A stretch of 58,128 nt of DNA from Variovorax sp. J22P240 (GTDB lineage: Bacteria > Pseudomonadota > Gammaproteobacteria > Burkholderiales > Burkholderiaceae_C). This document shows positions 8,227 to 16,974 of this stretch, one piece after another. Position 1 is the first letter of the stretch, and every line of letters begins with the position of its first letter. Made by a program: the position numbers and the translations under genes. The notes beneath the pieces were generated by a model, which searched no databases, had not been told where the DNA came from, and saw nothing but the letters and a program-made list of their open reading frames with translations. The stretch covers positions 1-58,128 of the forward strand of contig NZ_JASZYR010000024.1 in assembly GCF_030316855.1 (NCBI RefSeq), in the 5' to 3' direction.

Positions 8227-10776
8227 TCAATACTTAGGCATGGGCCTTTGCGCGTTGCCCGAGAGTGATGGCAACCAGACCTCGATGACGTCCGGCTTGG
8301 CATTGGGAAACCGTTTCGGGTCGAGCTGGAAGGGCTGCAACGTGAGCTTCTGCCCCTCCCTGGCAAGGGTCGTTTCGACCGCTCTCGCGACCGTATCGGC
8401 GATGCGCCTTTGGTCAGCGGACGCGTAGCGCACGTCGCCATTGGTGCGGCTCGTAGGCACGGTCTCGATACCTGCCACGCGGAAGCCTTTCCGTTCGAGT
8501 TCGCGCTGGACACTGTCCGCCGCAGCTTTGTCGAGCGGATCCACGATCTGGAGAAATACGGTCGTCCCGGCCCCCACGGCGGTCGCCGACGGCGGTGCCG
8601 CGCCGAGCTGCGCGAGTCGCGTCCACGCAAGCGCCCGGGACCGCTCGTCGTCGGCGAAGTGGAGTGCGCGTTGGAAATCGGCACGCGCGTCGGCCAAGCG
8701 ATCTGTTTGCCGATAGAGTTCGCCGCGTGCCAGCAAGGCGTCATCGAGTTCCGGCTGCAATTCGAGCGCCTTCGAGTAGTCAGCGATCGCCTCGGCCCGC
8801 CGGCCGGTCGATTCGTGCAAGGTTGCCCGGTTGTAGTAGAGCTGCGTGAGCGTGACGTTCTGCGCGCTGATCGACGCACGCAAGTCGGGGGAATCGCGCC
8901 GGGAGCCGATGCCTTGCGCAAGTCGCTGCGCCTCCTGCGTTGCCAGCGCGATCGCTGCGTCATAGTCGGCTAGGGCACGCGCGGCCTCGCCCTTGTATTG
9001 AAGCGCGACCGCTCGTCCCGCGAGCGCCTCCACCTGCTTCGGATCGAGCTTGAGCGCGGCATCGAAAGCGGCGATGGCCCGGTCGATATCGGCGGGACCC
9101 CCATAGGCGATACCGCGGTCGTAGTAGACGCGCCCGAGGCTTTCATCCGCCGAAGCAAGCCCGGGATCCAGCTGCAGCACGCGATCCAAACTCTCGATGG
9201 TGGTGTCATAGTCACGTGCCTTGGCGTAGTGGTCGCGGATCTTCTCGAGCTGCAGGGTCGCCTGTGCCCGCTTCGCCGTCTTCGCGTCCGACTCGGCCAT
9301 CTCAGTCTGTTGTTCAGCCCTCTTAGTCTGCTTCCGAGCGTCGATGCCGAACCAGAATGCCGAAGCGGCCGCGATGAAGAAGGCAATCATTGCAACCTGG
9401 AACCGCCTCCTCGATCGCCGCTCCTGCTCGGCGCGTTCCTTTGCGAGGCGCAGATCTCGTTCGCGCGCAGCTTCTCCCTCCAGCCGAAGCCGCTCTTCGG
9501 CCGCCTCGCGCTCCTTCTCCGCCGCGGCCGTCTCGGCCTGCAGTTTCTCCTCTCGCTGCAGGAAGCGACTGCGCCAGTCCAGAATGCCGGGCGCGAGCAC
9601 GTCGTGGAAGATCTGGTACTGATCATCCTCGTTCCGACGGCCCGGCGGGGCGGGGATCCTCGCGAGCAGCCGGTTGTCCTCGAGGAGCTTCGTCACGCGC
9701 GGGACTTCGGAAGCCAGGTCCTCCGCCCAGTAGCCGAGATCCCCGAGCCGGCACGCGACCTTCGCGCCTGCAGGCGTGACGAGCCGATCGAACACCCGTG
9801 CACACAGCCTCTGGTCGCGCGCGTCGAGCCGCTCCATGACCTGGTCGAGGTGCGTCCGCACGATGTTCTGCGCGCCTCCGAGCGTCTTGAGCGTCGACAA
9901 CTTGAGCACCCGAGAGCCGGACCCGACCTCCTCGCCCCAGAGCCGCTCGAGCACAAGTTGCAGGTAAGGAGCCTCGACGCGCGTCTCGTCGGCCTGCGCC
10001 GCGGTCTGGCCCGCGCCGCCGGCCTGGGCGATCGATACCTGACCGGCGCTCACCTGTTCGAGCAACGACTGGACGAGCGCCGGCTCGATCGCCACCGGAA
10101 GGGCGATCCCGTCAGGATGACGCGCGTTGTAGACCTCGAGCGGCTTCACCACCGCGAGATTTGCGGCGCCCACCCAGAGATGAGAGAGCCGCTGCGTATT
10201 GCCGAAAAGGGTGGGAATCCGCTTGCGAAAGCGGTCAAGGCTAGACAGTGCGTCCTCGCGCATCGAGACAAGGAATCCCGCGTCGACCTCCCGGCGCGTG
10301 ATCGCGCGTGCCAGTTCGGCGTCGAAACCGCCTTCGACGCCTGGATCGGAAAAGTACAGGAAATACTCCTCGAACTGATCGAGCAGCAGCAGGACGGTGC
10401 CATCGAGCGCATCGGCTGCCTGCTTGAGCAACTCGTCGAGCGGGAGCTGCTCGTCGATCGCAAGGCTTTTGCCCGCCGCGTTGGACACCGCCTCGATCAC
10501 CTGATGCTTGAGCAATCGAACCGCCTCGGGAACCTGCCACCGTCGGAACAGCACCACGGCGGTACGCGCTTCCTTGCGCAGCTCCGGCACCAGGCCCGCC
10601 ATGAGCACCGAACTCTTGCCGACGCCGCTCGCACCATAGAGGATGGTGAGGCGAGCGCCGTACAGGTTGTCGGCGATGGTGCGAATCTCCTTCTCGCGAC
10701 CGAAGAAGTACGGCCGATCCGCCTCATTGAATGGCCTCAGGCCCACATACGGGCAGAAGGGGACCGCGTCAGCCAC
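8227..10776 (-). CDS. nSTAND1 ATPase - transmembrane - TPR protein, SIR2 partner
   Basis: About 849 residues from a GTG start at 10776, preceded by GGAAGAGG. Domains in order: an N-terminal CPYVGLRPFNEAD box and the nSTAND1 NTPase with Walker A at residues 48-56 (GASGVGKSS) and Walker B LLLLDQFEEY; a Glu/Arg-rich coiled coil; one transmembrane helix (VAMIAFFIAAASAFWFG); tetratricopeptide repeats (for example AIAAFDAALKLDP and AIADYSKALELQP); and a C-terminal domain like LytR_C/SPOR (VFLQIVDPLDKAAADSV). The start overlaps the SIR2 stop by 8 bases (GTGGCTGA), so the two are translationally coupled. STAND proteins usually sense phage proteins and switch on an attached effector. Here the natural effector is the separate SIR2 protein, and the TM places the sensor at the membrane. 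The function is an inference. Confidence 0.85.
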   Translation of the reverse strand: MADAVPFCPYVGLRPFNEADRPYFFGREKEIRTIADNLYGARLTILYGASGVGKSSVLMAGLVPELRKEARTAVVLFRRWQVPEAVRLLKHQVIEAVSNAAGKSLAIDEQLPLDELLKQAADALDGTVLLLLDQFEEYFLYFSDPGVEGGFDAELARAITRREVDAGFLVSMREDALSSLDRFRKRIPTLFGNTQRLSHLWVGAANLAVVKPLEVYNARHPDGIALPVAIEPALVQSLLEQVSAGQVSIAQAGGAGQTAAQADETRVEAPYLQLVLERLWGEEVGSGSRVLKLSTLKTLGGAQNIVRTHLDQVMERLDARDQRLCARVFDRLVTPAGAKVACRLGDLGYWAEDLASEVPRVTKLLEDNRLLARIPAPPGRRNEDDQYQIFHDVLAPGILDWRSRFLQREEKLQAETAAAEKEREAAEERLRLEGEAARERDLRLAKERAEQERRSRRRFQVAMIAFFIAAASAFWFGIDARKQTKRAEQQTEMAESDAKTAKRAQATLQLEKIRDHYAKARDYDTTIESLDRVLQLDPGLASADESLGRVYYDRGIAYGGPADIDRAIAAFDAALKLDPKQVEALAGRAVALQYKGEAARALADYDAAIALATQEAQRLAQGIGSRRDSPDLRASISAQNVTLTQLYYNRATLHESTGRRAEAIADYSKALELQPELDDALLARGELYRQTDRLADARADFQRALHFADDERSRALAWTRLAQLGAAPPSATAVGAGTTVFLQIVDPLDKAAADSVQRELERKGFRVAGIETVPTSRTNGDVRYASADQRRIADTVARAVETTLAREGQKLTLQPFQLDPKRFPNAKPDVIEVWLPSLSGNAQRPMPKY

Positions 10777-11746
10777 CCGAGCCTCTTCCGGGCGCGCCCA
10801 GGCCGTCGAGGAACTCGTCGATGCGAAGGTCGTAGACATTGACGCCGCGCGACTGCCACAACCACTGCTCGATCCCCGAAGGTCGATCCTGGATCGCCCA
10901 GTGCTTCCGGCTCGCGCGCTGGCTTTGCGCCTCGAATTCCCGGCCGAGGTTGCGCAGCACCACGCGCAAGTTCCAATCCGCAAGGCTGTAGCCGAGGAAC
11001 AGAAAGGAGCGACCGCGGAAGTAGCGCAGGAAGGACTTCGGCACCGCAGTCCCGGTCGTCATGCGGGACAGGAAATCGATGTAGTCGTCCTCGGTGATGA
11101 TGAAGTTGTCGAGCTCCCCTTGCGCTCGCTCGTCCACACTGCCGTGCATCTTGAAAACCACCCGTGTCGCCTGGAGATCGATCTGCATCCTCTCCAGGTC
11201 TTCATACAGGATGGTCGCCGGTTCGTCCTCGCCGGCGCGCCGCCACAGGATGGAGTTGCCCGCCTCGTCGCTGTCCTTGGGATGGACGACGAGATCAAAC
11301 TGCTGCCCAGCCGCGGTGAAGGCCCGTTCCAGCAGCGTGTCGTAGTTGGTGGTGACGATCAGACGGAGATTCGTGAGTCCGGCGAGGTATTGATGCAGCC
11401 GCCCGAGCGGATGCGGCCGCGACAGAACCTGGTGGAGCCGAATTCGGAGCTCTTCACGGCCGCTTTGCTGCTCGAAGTAAGCGGCGGCCTTGAGCAGATC
11501 CTCCCTGTCGCGAGGGTCGTCGCTGACGTCCTGGAAGTGGGCCTCCTGGGCGAGCAGGCTCGACAGTTCCGGGCCGCGTGGCGGATAGGCCGCGTTCTCC
11601 GTCCATGATTCGCCCTCCGGCCGGCCGGCGAGCGAGGCGCCCGCGCCGACGAAGGGAACGACACGACCGGCCTCGAGCGCCGCCTTGATTGTCTCGAAGG
11701 GAGGCTCACGTGAGGCAATGGTCCTGAGCGCTGTACTTGTCGCCAT
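10769..11746 (-). CDS. SIR2-family NAD-binding effector (SIR2_2-like)
   Basis: A 325-residue SIR2-fold protein. Residues 30-38 read VPFVGAGAS, the NAD-binding loop; VTTNYDTLLERAF and FKMHGSVDE supply the Asn/Asp and His of the active site. No zinc-ribbon cysteines are seen, as in the defence-type SIR2 NADases (ThsA, SIR2-APAZ, Avs5, DSR) rather than deacetylases. It is the first gene of a two-gene operon with the nSTAND1 gene, which overlaps its stop codon. The likely role is NAD+ depletion when the STAND partner is triggered. Unlike Avs5-type proteins, SIR2 and STAND are encoded separately. The ATG at 11746 gives a complete fold. The promoter must lie in the 207-base divergent spacer. Confidence 0.88.
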   Translation of the reverse strand: MATSTALRTIASREPPFETIKAALEAGRVVPFVGAGASLAGRPEGESWTENAAYPPRGPELSSLLAQEAHFQDVSDDPRDREDLLKAAAYFEQQSGREELRIRLHQVLSRPHPLGRLHQYLAGLTNLRLIVTTNYDTLLERAFTAAGQQFDLVVHPKDSDEAGNSILWRRAGEDEPATILYEDLERMQIDLQATRVVFKMHGSVDERAQGELDNFIITEDDYIDFLSRMTTGTAVPKSFLRYFRGRSFLFLGYSLADWNLRVVLRNLGREFEAQSQRASRKHWAIQDRPSGIEQWLWQSRGVNVYDLRIDEFLDGLGAPGRGSGG

Positions 11747-11953
11747 GTCAAAACATTTGTTGGATTGGTTGGCAAGCCGTCACGCCACGAGGGCATGGGC
11801 GCACCCTCGTCCGGCCGAGGGCGCTCCATCGTCAGTCCATTCGCGGAGGCGGTCAATAGAACCGTCGGACATGCTCCCTCGGCGAGGTGATGTGTCCGGA
11901 GAACGCATCGTTCAGCCGCACCATTTGTGAGCTGCAACTGCTAGCATGGCGCA
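11747..11953. promoter_or_regulatory. Divergent spacer between SIR2/nSTAND1 and NUDIX/macro operons
   Basis: A 207-base intergenic stretch must hold promoters for two divergent operons. It contains no open frame with coding character. I could not assign -35/-10 boxes with confidence. Confidence 0.5.
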
Positions 11954-12556
11954 ATGAGACGAGTGGCAGTGCACAGTCGACGGCGACTACTCGACGACTT
12001 CTTCAAGGTCGACGAGTTGATGCTCGATGTGGAGGGCGACGACGGCACGCAGTCGCCGCCACTGCGCCGGCTGGTCTTCGAGCGCGGTGACTCGGTGGCC
12101 GCCACCGTGCGGCACCGCGAGTCGGGCGATTTGCTCTTCACCGAGCAACTGCGCGCTCCCGCGATCGCCAAAGCCGGCGGATGGCTCGTCGAAGTGATGG
12201 CCGGAATGATCGAAGATGGCGAATCGCCGGAGGAGGCCCTGCACCGCGAACTCCTGGAGGAGCTGGGCTATCGCGTCGACGCGTTCGAAAAGATCGCGAC
12301 CTTCTTCGTCTCGCCGGGCGGTTCGTCAGAGCGCATTTGGCTGTATCACGTCGAGGTCAGCGACAACGGCCGGGTCTCGGCCGGCGGCGGCCTGGCGAGC
12401 GAGCGCGAGGACATCCGCATAGTGCGCATGCGGCCGGACGAGGCCCGTGATGCCCTCCTCCAGCGGCGCTGGATGGACGCGAAGACGATCATCGGATTGC
12501 AATGGTTGCTGGCGCGCACCGGTTGGACGAGTCCCGTCGGCCCGGCGCAGCGGTAG
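11954..12556 (+). CDS. NUDIX hydrolase, ADP-ribose pyrophosphatase-like
   Basis: A 200-residue protein with a perfect Nudix box (G-x5-E-x7-REUxEExGU) in GMIEDGESPEEALHRELLEE. Upstream are LVFERGD and TEQLRAPA, and just after the box is the ATFFVSPGGSSERIWLY segment typical of ADP-ribose pyrophosphatases (NudF/TrgB-like) and UDP-sugar relatives. The expected reaction is ADP-ribose to AMP plus ribose 5-phosphate with Mg2+. It is followed after 28 bases by the macro-domain gene and is divergent from SIR2/nSTAND1. Its neighbours all handle NAD or ADP-ribose, suggesting it removes or processes a product of the SIR2 enzyme. The substrate is inferred from the family, not shown. Confidence 0.85.
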   Translation: MRRVAVHSRRRLLDDFFKVDELMLDVEGDDGTQSPPLRRLVFERGDSVAATVRHRESGDLLFTEQLRAPAIAKAGGWLVEVMAGMIEDGESPEEALHRELLEELGYRVDAFEKIATFFVSPGGSSERIWLYHVEVSDNGRVSAGGGLASEREDIRIVRMRPDEARDALLQRRWMDAKTIIGLQWLLARTGWTSPVGPAQR

Positions 12557-12584
12557 GACACGGCACAACAAAAGGAGTTCAACG

Positions 12585-13976
12585 ATGGCACTCGACCGCG
12601 ACGCTCGCAGCTGCTTCGTGATCATGCCGTTCCATGAGAAGCCCGACCCGAAGAGGAAGGATCTCATTGACTTCGATCGCGTCTACCGGGACATCATCCG
12701 GCCTGCCGTCCAAGGCCTGGCCGAGCGCCATCTGTACATCGACTGCGTACGATGCGACGAGGTCGAGCGTGCTGGGTTGATCCACGAGCGAATGCTCGAA
12801 TACATCGCGGACGCCGACATCGCTGTCGTCGACATCACGACGGCGAACCCCAACGTCTTCTACGAACTTGGCGTGCGCCACGCGTTGCGCGACCGGGTGA
12901 CCGTGCTGATCCGCCGCAAAGGGACGGACAATCCCTTCAACATCGGCGGCATGACGACGATCGAGTACGACTTGGACGATCCGAGCGCCCAGCAGGCGCG
13001 CGACGCCATCGCGAACTTCGTGTCCAATGGGCTGCTGTCCGGCGCTAAGGACAGCCTGGTCTACTCCGTGCTGCCCGGACTGAAGGCCGGCCGCGAATCG
13101 AAGGCCATCACGAATAGCGGCATGCAAGACTATGCCGTGCCGCATGCCGAGGGCAAGCGCATCGGCATCGTCTGTGGCGACCTTCGCGACGTGAACCTCG
13201 GCGCCGACCTGGTTGACCGACCGATCGACATCTGGGTGAGCTCCGAGAACATCGGCATGCAGATGGCGCGGCCGCATGACCCGTCGATCTCGGGGCTGAT
13301 CCGCTATCTCGGGTCGCGCCGCGACGACACCGGCACCGTGCTGGAGGACACCATCGCCGATGAGCTGAAAAAGAAGATGGACGGCCGACAGCTCGTCAAT
13401 CCCGGCGAAGTGGTATCCACCAGCGCGGGCGAACTGGCCCGCACGCACAAGGTGAAGCGACTGTTCCACGCCGCTTCGGTCTACGGCGTGGTCGGGACGG
13501 GCTTCCACAGTATTGCAGCGGTGGAAAGATGCATCACCAACGCGCTGGCGCGCGCCGACCTGGAGGCCCGCGGCTGGGTCGACCAGGCGGGCTCTCCCGC
13601 TGCGGCCGAACTCCTCGGGCACGTGACGGCGGTGCCGGTGCCGTCGCCGAGCGATATCGCACCGCCACCGGTCTCCATCCTTTTCCCGCTGCTGGGCGCC
13701 GGCACGGCACGCGCCGACCTGGTTCGGAGCGCCCGGCTGCAGGTCGGCGCTGCGGTCGCCTATCTGCGCTCGCGGGCGCCCATCACCTGTGTCGAGCGCG
13801 TCTACTTCCTGGCGGCGAACGAGTCGGTGCTCAACGCGCTGCGCGTGACCTTCGCCGAACTCGGCATTCGGGACAGACCGCCCGCGGCCGGCGGAACGAA
13901 GGCACCCGCGAAGCGCGCGCCAGCAACCAAGGCGCCTCGCAAGCCCGCTGCGAAGCGGTCGAGGCGGACACGCTGA
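12585..13976 (+). CDS. Deoxyribosyltransferase-like (TIR-like) domain fused to macro domain
   Basis: 463 residues; the ATG follows AAAGGAG. Residues 8-150 form a Rossmann-like domain with CFVIMPFHEK, IHERMLEYIADADIAVVDIT and NPNVFYELGVRHA. The Glu in FYELG (Glu94) is placed like the catalytic Glu of nucleoside 2-deoxyribosyltransferases and of TIR NADases. Residues ~191-425 look like a macro domain, the ADP-ribose-binding fold: GIVCGDLRDVN, NPGEVVSTSAGEL, FPLLGAGTARA. The last 30 residues are Lys/Ala/Pro-rich (KAPAKRAPATKAP...), like histone-H1 tails, and may bind nucleic acid. It sits in an operon behind the NUDIX gene. One protein thus could both make and bind an ADP-ribose-type ligand. The domain calls are by eye; the macro call is good but not certain. 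Confidence 0.78.
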   Translation: MALDRDARSCFVIMPFHEKPDPKRKDLIDFDRVYRDIIRPAVQGLAERHLYIDCVRCDEVERAGLIHERMLEYIADADIAVVDITTANPNVFYELGVRHALRDRVTVLIRRKGTDNPFNIGGMTTIEYDLDDPSAQQARDAIANFVSNGLLSGAKDSLVYSVLPGLKAGRESKAITNSGMQDYAVPHAEGKRIGIVCGDLRDVNLGADLVDRPIDIWVSSENIGMQMARPHDPSISGLIRYLGSRRDDTGTVLEDTIADELKKKMDGRQLVNPGEVVSTSAGELARTHKVKRLFHAASVYGVVGTGFHSIAAVERCITNALARADLEARGWVDQAGSPAAAELLGHVTAVPVPSPSDIAPPPVSILFPLLGAGTARADLVRSARLQVGAAVAYLRSRAPITCVERVYFLAANESVLNALRVTFAELGIRDRPPAAGGTKAPAKRAPATKAPRKPAAKRSRRTR

Positions 13977-14022
13977 GCGCTTTACGGACTCGGCCGAATG
14001 TGCTTCACCGACCGCTCCTCGC

Positions 14023-14727
14023 ATGCCCGCATTGGAGTACATCGAGAAGATTCAGATGACCGCAATCCCGAACAGGCTCACGCGTACGTCAGCAACCTCG
14101 ACCTGCCTGCGCATGGCCCGAGCTTTGAGGCCGCCGGGGAAGAGGTGCAGTTCGGCACCGCCCCGCACGCGGCGGTGATCGGAGCGCAGATCGCTGCATG
14201 TTCCGAGGGCGTCGACGCCAACACGCGAAGCGCCGTTGCCGACAGCCTCCTGATCGCGCAACTGGCGCCGCCAACAAGGCGGTGGATAGAGCCATCAATG
14301 TGATGGCCTGGTACCGCAAGTACGTCGACGTGCTCCAGAACCTCGGCTGGATCGTTGGGGAGATGGAATTCAAGGAGCAGACCGTCTCCGAGACCAACGC
14401 TGGTGTCCACAGAGCCATCATCCCGGTCATCATGTCGATGATGGTGCCGGGGTCGGCCGCACTGACCATGGTGTTGTCGGTCCTGAACGGCCTCAAGGAT
14501 ACCGACAGCAGCGGCAACCCGCGCATCTCCGCGATGTGCTTCGGCATACTGCCGACCATGCCGTGATACAGGTTCTGCTCTTCAAGTTCGCCCAGGACCA
14601 AGTCAGCCTGCAAAGTGCCAATGGGTCGTTATCGATGACGACGCAGCACTTGGATGCGGTGCGGGACACCGTCGCCGCGCGTGTGCGCCGCTTCGTGGTC
14701 GATTTCGTCCAGAATCTTGACATCTGA
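14023..14727 (+). pseudogene. Conserved hypothetical protein, broken by several frameshifts
   Basis: This would be the third gene of the NUDIX/macro operon. Coding character moves through all three frames: YIEKIQMTAIPNR, then LPAHGPSFEAAGEEVQFGT and SAVADSLLIAQLA, then DRAINVMAWYRKYVDVLQNLGW and a hydrophobic stretch VIMSMMVPGSAALTMVLSVL, then VIQVLLFKFAQDQV and a final VDFVQNLDI. Joined, they give one protein of about 230 residues resembling an uncharacterised family. A segment seems deleted after the hydrophobic stretch. At least three shifts make it a pseudogene unless sequence quality is poor. The function is unknown; the hydrophobic segment could be membrane-active. Confidence 0.6.
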
Positions 14728-14802
14728 CTGCGTTCGTCGCTCGCGCGAGCCTCATCCATTCACGGACGGAATCTTGTAGGTCCCGCGTTCAAGCCCCTGG
14801 GG

Positions 14803-15345
14803 ATGCGCGAACTTCCGCGCGACACCTCCGCCTTCGAGTTGCAGGCGTTCTTCACCTTCGGCCGGGCGGAACGTGAACTGATCCGCACGCGCCGCGGCGA
14901 GTCCCTCAAGCTCGGCCTGGCATTGCACATCGGATTGCTGCGAATGACCCGCCGTGTGCTCGACGCCTTTCGGATCGTTCCGCCAGCGCTGTGGCGCCAT
15001 CTGGACAATGAGTTGGGTGCCGGTTGGGACGACATGCTTCGATTCGTCGCCTCGGTACGGGCAGGTCTCGTGAGCGCCAATGTCGGATTTCGTCTGTGGG
15101 GTAGCGCGGCCAAGGCAGTGCGGGGGCGTTGGCGTGACGAACTCGTCGCTATATCGGGTTCGCACGCGCTACTTACCAACATCGTGATCGCGTGGAACAC
15201 GGCCCACCTGCAAGCGGTGATCGACAGGTGGTGAGAGGAACGCATGATCGTCGATGACCATTGCTGCGCCGAGTGGCCCGGTTCACTTCGAGCACATCAA
15301 CATTCGGCCGTCTTCAATTTTGGCGTACAGCGTTACCGTCCAACA
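14803..15345 (+). pseudogene. Tn3-family transposase, internally deleted (copy 2)
   Basis: The 5' half encodes FELQAFFTFGRAERELI, LKLGLALHIGLLRM and FRIVPPALWRHL, the transposase N-terminus. It then jumps to C-terminal pieces: WDDMLRFVASVRAG, RWRDELVAISGSHALLTNIV and AWNTAHLQAVIDRW. Finally, in mixed frames, PVHFEHINIR and FNFGVQRY are the last residues of Tn3 transposases. The DDE core is gone. Such N-plus-C joins are typical of decayed Tn3 copies. It separates the NUDIX/macro operon from the DUF2971 pseudogene. Confidence 0.78.
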
Positions 15346-15444
15346 CCAGTATGGAGCGACCGCATTTGGGGGGAGACGTCAGAACGCAGATTTTCTACTC
15401 ATCGCCGTGTCCAGTTTCTTGGGTCCATCGCTGGGCAAGGTAAC

Positions 15445-16301
15445 CTATATCGGGCGTCGAACGTACTCGCCCTTTTTTGATTCGATCTTGAACATTGCGC
15501 ACGAGGGGTAGCGAAATCTACAAATGGCAGCAATCGCCTTTTTCGACGATAGAGTTGTACGTGGGCCAAGGGTCACCGACTCTAGCTCCTCGGCAAAGAA
15601 GTCTAGGTCGTCGAACAAAGTGCCAGTTGGTTCAGCCTGATAGGTGAGAGACCGCCATTCGCGTTCATATGACCACGATAACTCCCTTGTAAAACAGATT
15701 GCACGAACGAGCCTATCGCTCAGTCGTCTGGTCGGGCCATAGAGGACGAAATCAAGGCCCGAACCACCGATCGGAGGCCGATCCGAATACCTTATCCGGT
15801 GGGCGACCGCGAACGGAGTGTCCCTCTCGTGGATGTGCCGGAACCCGAGCACGCAGCCTCGATGGTTGTCAGCATAGTGGGCCCACATCGGCTCGCTATC
15901 CGCCTCGGTCGTCACGCAGAGCAATCAAACCGACGACAGGACAGATTTGTTGAACACTTCCCGGAGCGCTTCCAAGTGCGGCGCGTCGTCGACCGACTGC
16001 GTCAGATCGTCGATGAGGTCGGCATCTGACACGCCTAGCAGTACGAACTCTCGAAGCCACCCGAGAGACTCACCTAGAGCCGCGCCCAAGCGTTTCGCGT
16101 GAAGTCGGCGTTTACCGTGAGCGGTCTCCAAAAGCAAGGTGGGCAGAGCCCTCCCTGAGCGCTTCGAAGACGCGGCATTCTTTATAGCTCGCGGAGATCG
16201 TTGAATAGAAGCGGGCTCGACCAGCGAAGGCGCCCAGTCTCGAGAACGACAAGCGCAGTCTTAGCGGACATGTACTTGTAAAAGACCGCCGGATGAGCCA
16301 T
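15445..16301 (-). pseudogene. DUF2971-family protein, frameshift and in-frame TGA
   Basis: Starting from ATG at 16301, the minus strand encodes FYKYMSAKTALVVLETGRL and a FNDL motif, the classic DUF2971 opening (YKY...L..G.L.FS.P..FND). A frame change follows near 16190. The protein resumes to an in-frame TGA at 15925-15927, then continues in the same frame with PMWAHYADNHRGCVLGF, the diagnostic DUF2971 motif, and ELSWSYEREWR, ending at 15445. Two lesions indicate decay. DUF2971 proteins of unknown function are frequent in defence and mobile regions. Restored, it would be about 285 residues. Confidence 0.75.
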
Positions 16302-16454
16302 AGTCGTATCGGAGTTATAGCACTAAGGTTCGGCTGAAAGCAGATCTGGAAGTCATCATTGGTCGCATTTGTGGCAAGCGCCACTGGCGCTTCGATCCGT
16401 TGGAAATAGGCGTTCGAGGGCGCGTAGCCTCTCCCTTCTCAAGAAGGCCAGTGA

Positions 16455-16755
16455 GTGGCACTGGGTGGCTGCAGACGTGGATTGACCTTCGGGCCGATCA
16501 AGTTGGCTTATTCAGATCCGTGCGTGGTCTCAACGCAAGCCGGCAGGATGCACGTGCATCGGATCGCTCAGCTCGCGACCGAGAAAGAGGCTGTGCGAGA
16601 GCGGAGTCCGCTTCGCTCAATGAGCACGCGCCGTGTCGAGCGGAGGCAAGCTGTCCGACGACGACAAGGCGTTCTTCGACGGTGCCACAGAGTTGGATGT
16701 GCCGGCGTTTGTCACGATGCTGTTTGGTGGCCATAGATTGGCGATGCAATCTTAG
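16455..16755 (+). pseudogene. Possible decayed gene, unassigned
   Basis: Two neighbouring frames carry gene-like sequence: LTFGPIKLAYSDPCVV and MHVHRIAQLATEKEAVRER in one, then KLSDDDKAFFDGATELD and a VPAFVTMLFGGHRLAM ending at a stop in the next. Together they look like one small protein with a frameshift. No family is recognised. The surrounding 16302-16454 and 16756-16974 hold nothing I can support. Confidence 0.3.
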
Positions 16756-16974
16756 AGGCTCCAGGATTCGGGATCTTCCTCACGATTGAGGTGCGTGGGA
16801 CCTATGGATCAGCATGAGGTCGATCGGCGCCAGCCGACACTGCCTTTCGCTCTGGCCACGAGGTAAGAAGGCGTCCAACTTCTCTCGCACTGCCGCGAGA
16901 CGCCGGTGGGCAAAGGAGCTAATCGCTAGAAGTGCCTGGAGCTCACGGATCGTGAGGCAATACGGACAACGCCG

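Noticed and set aside
8998..10842. Long plus-strand open frame (614 codons) opposite the nSTAND1 gene
   Set aside because: It is the antisense shadow of a GC-rich coding gene; the minus strand has clear Walker motifs, TPRs and a TM.
12579..14042. 487-codon minus-strand frame opposite the macro-domain gene
   Set aside because: It is an antisense shadow; the plus-strand gene has a ribosome site and domain motifs.
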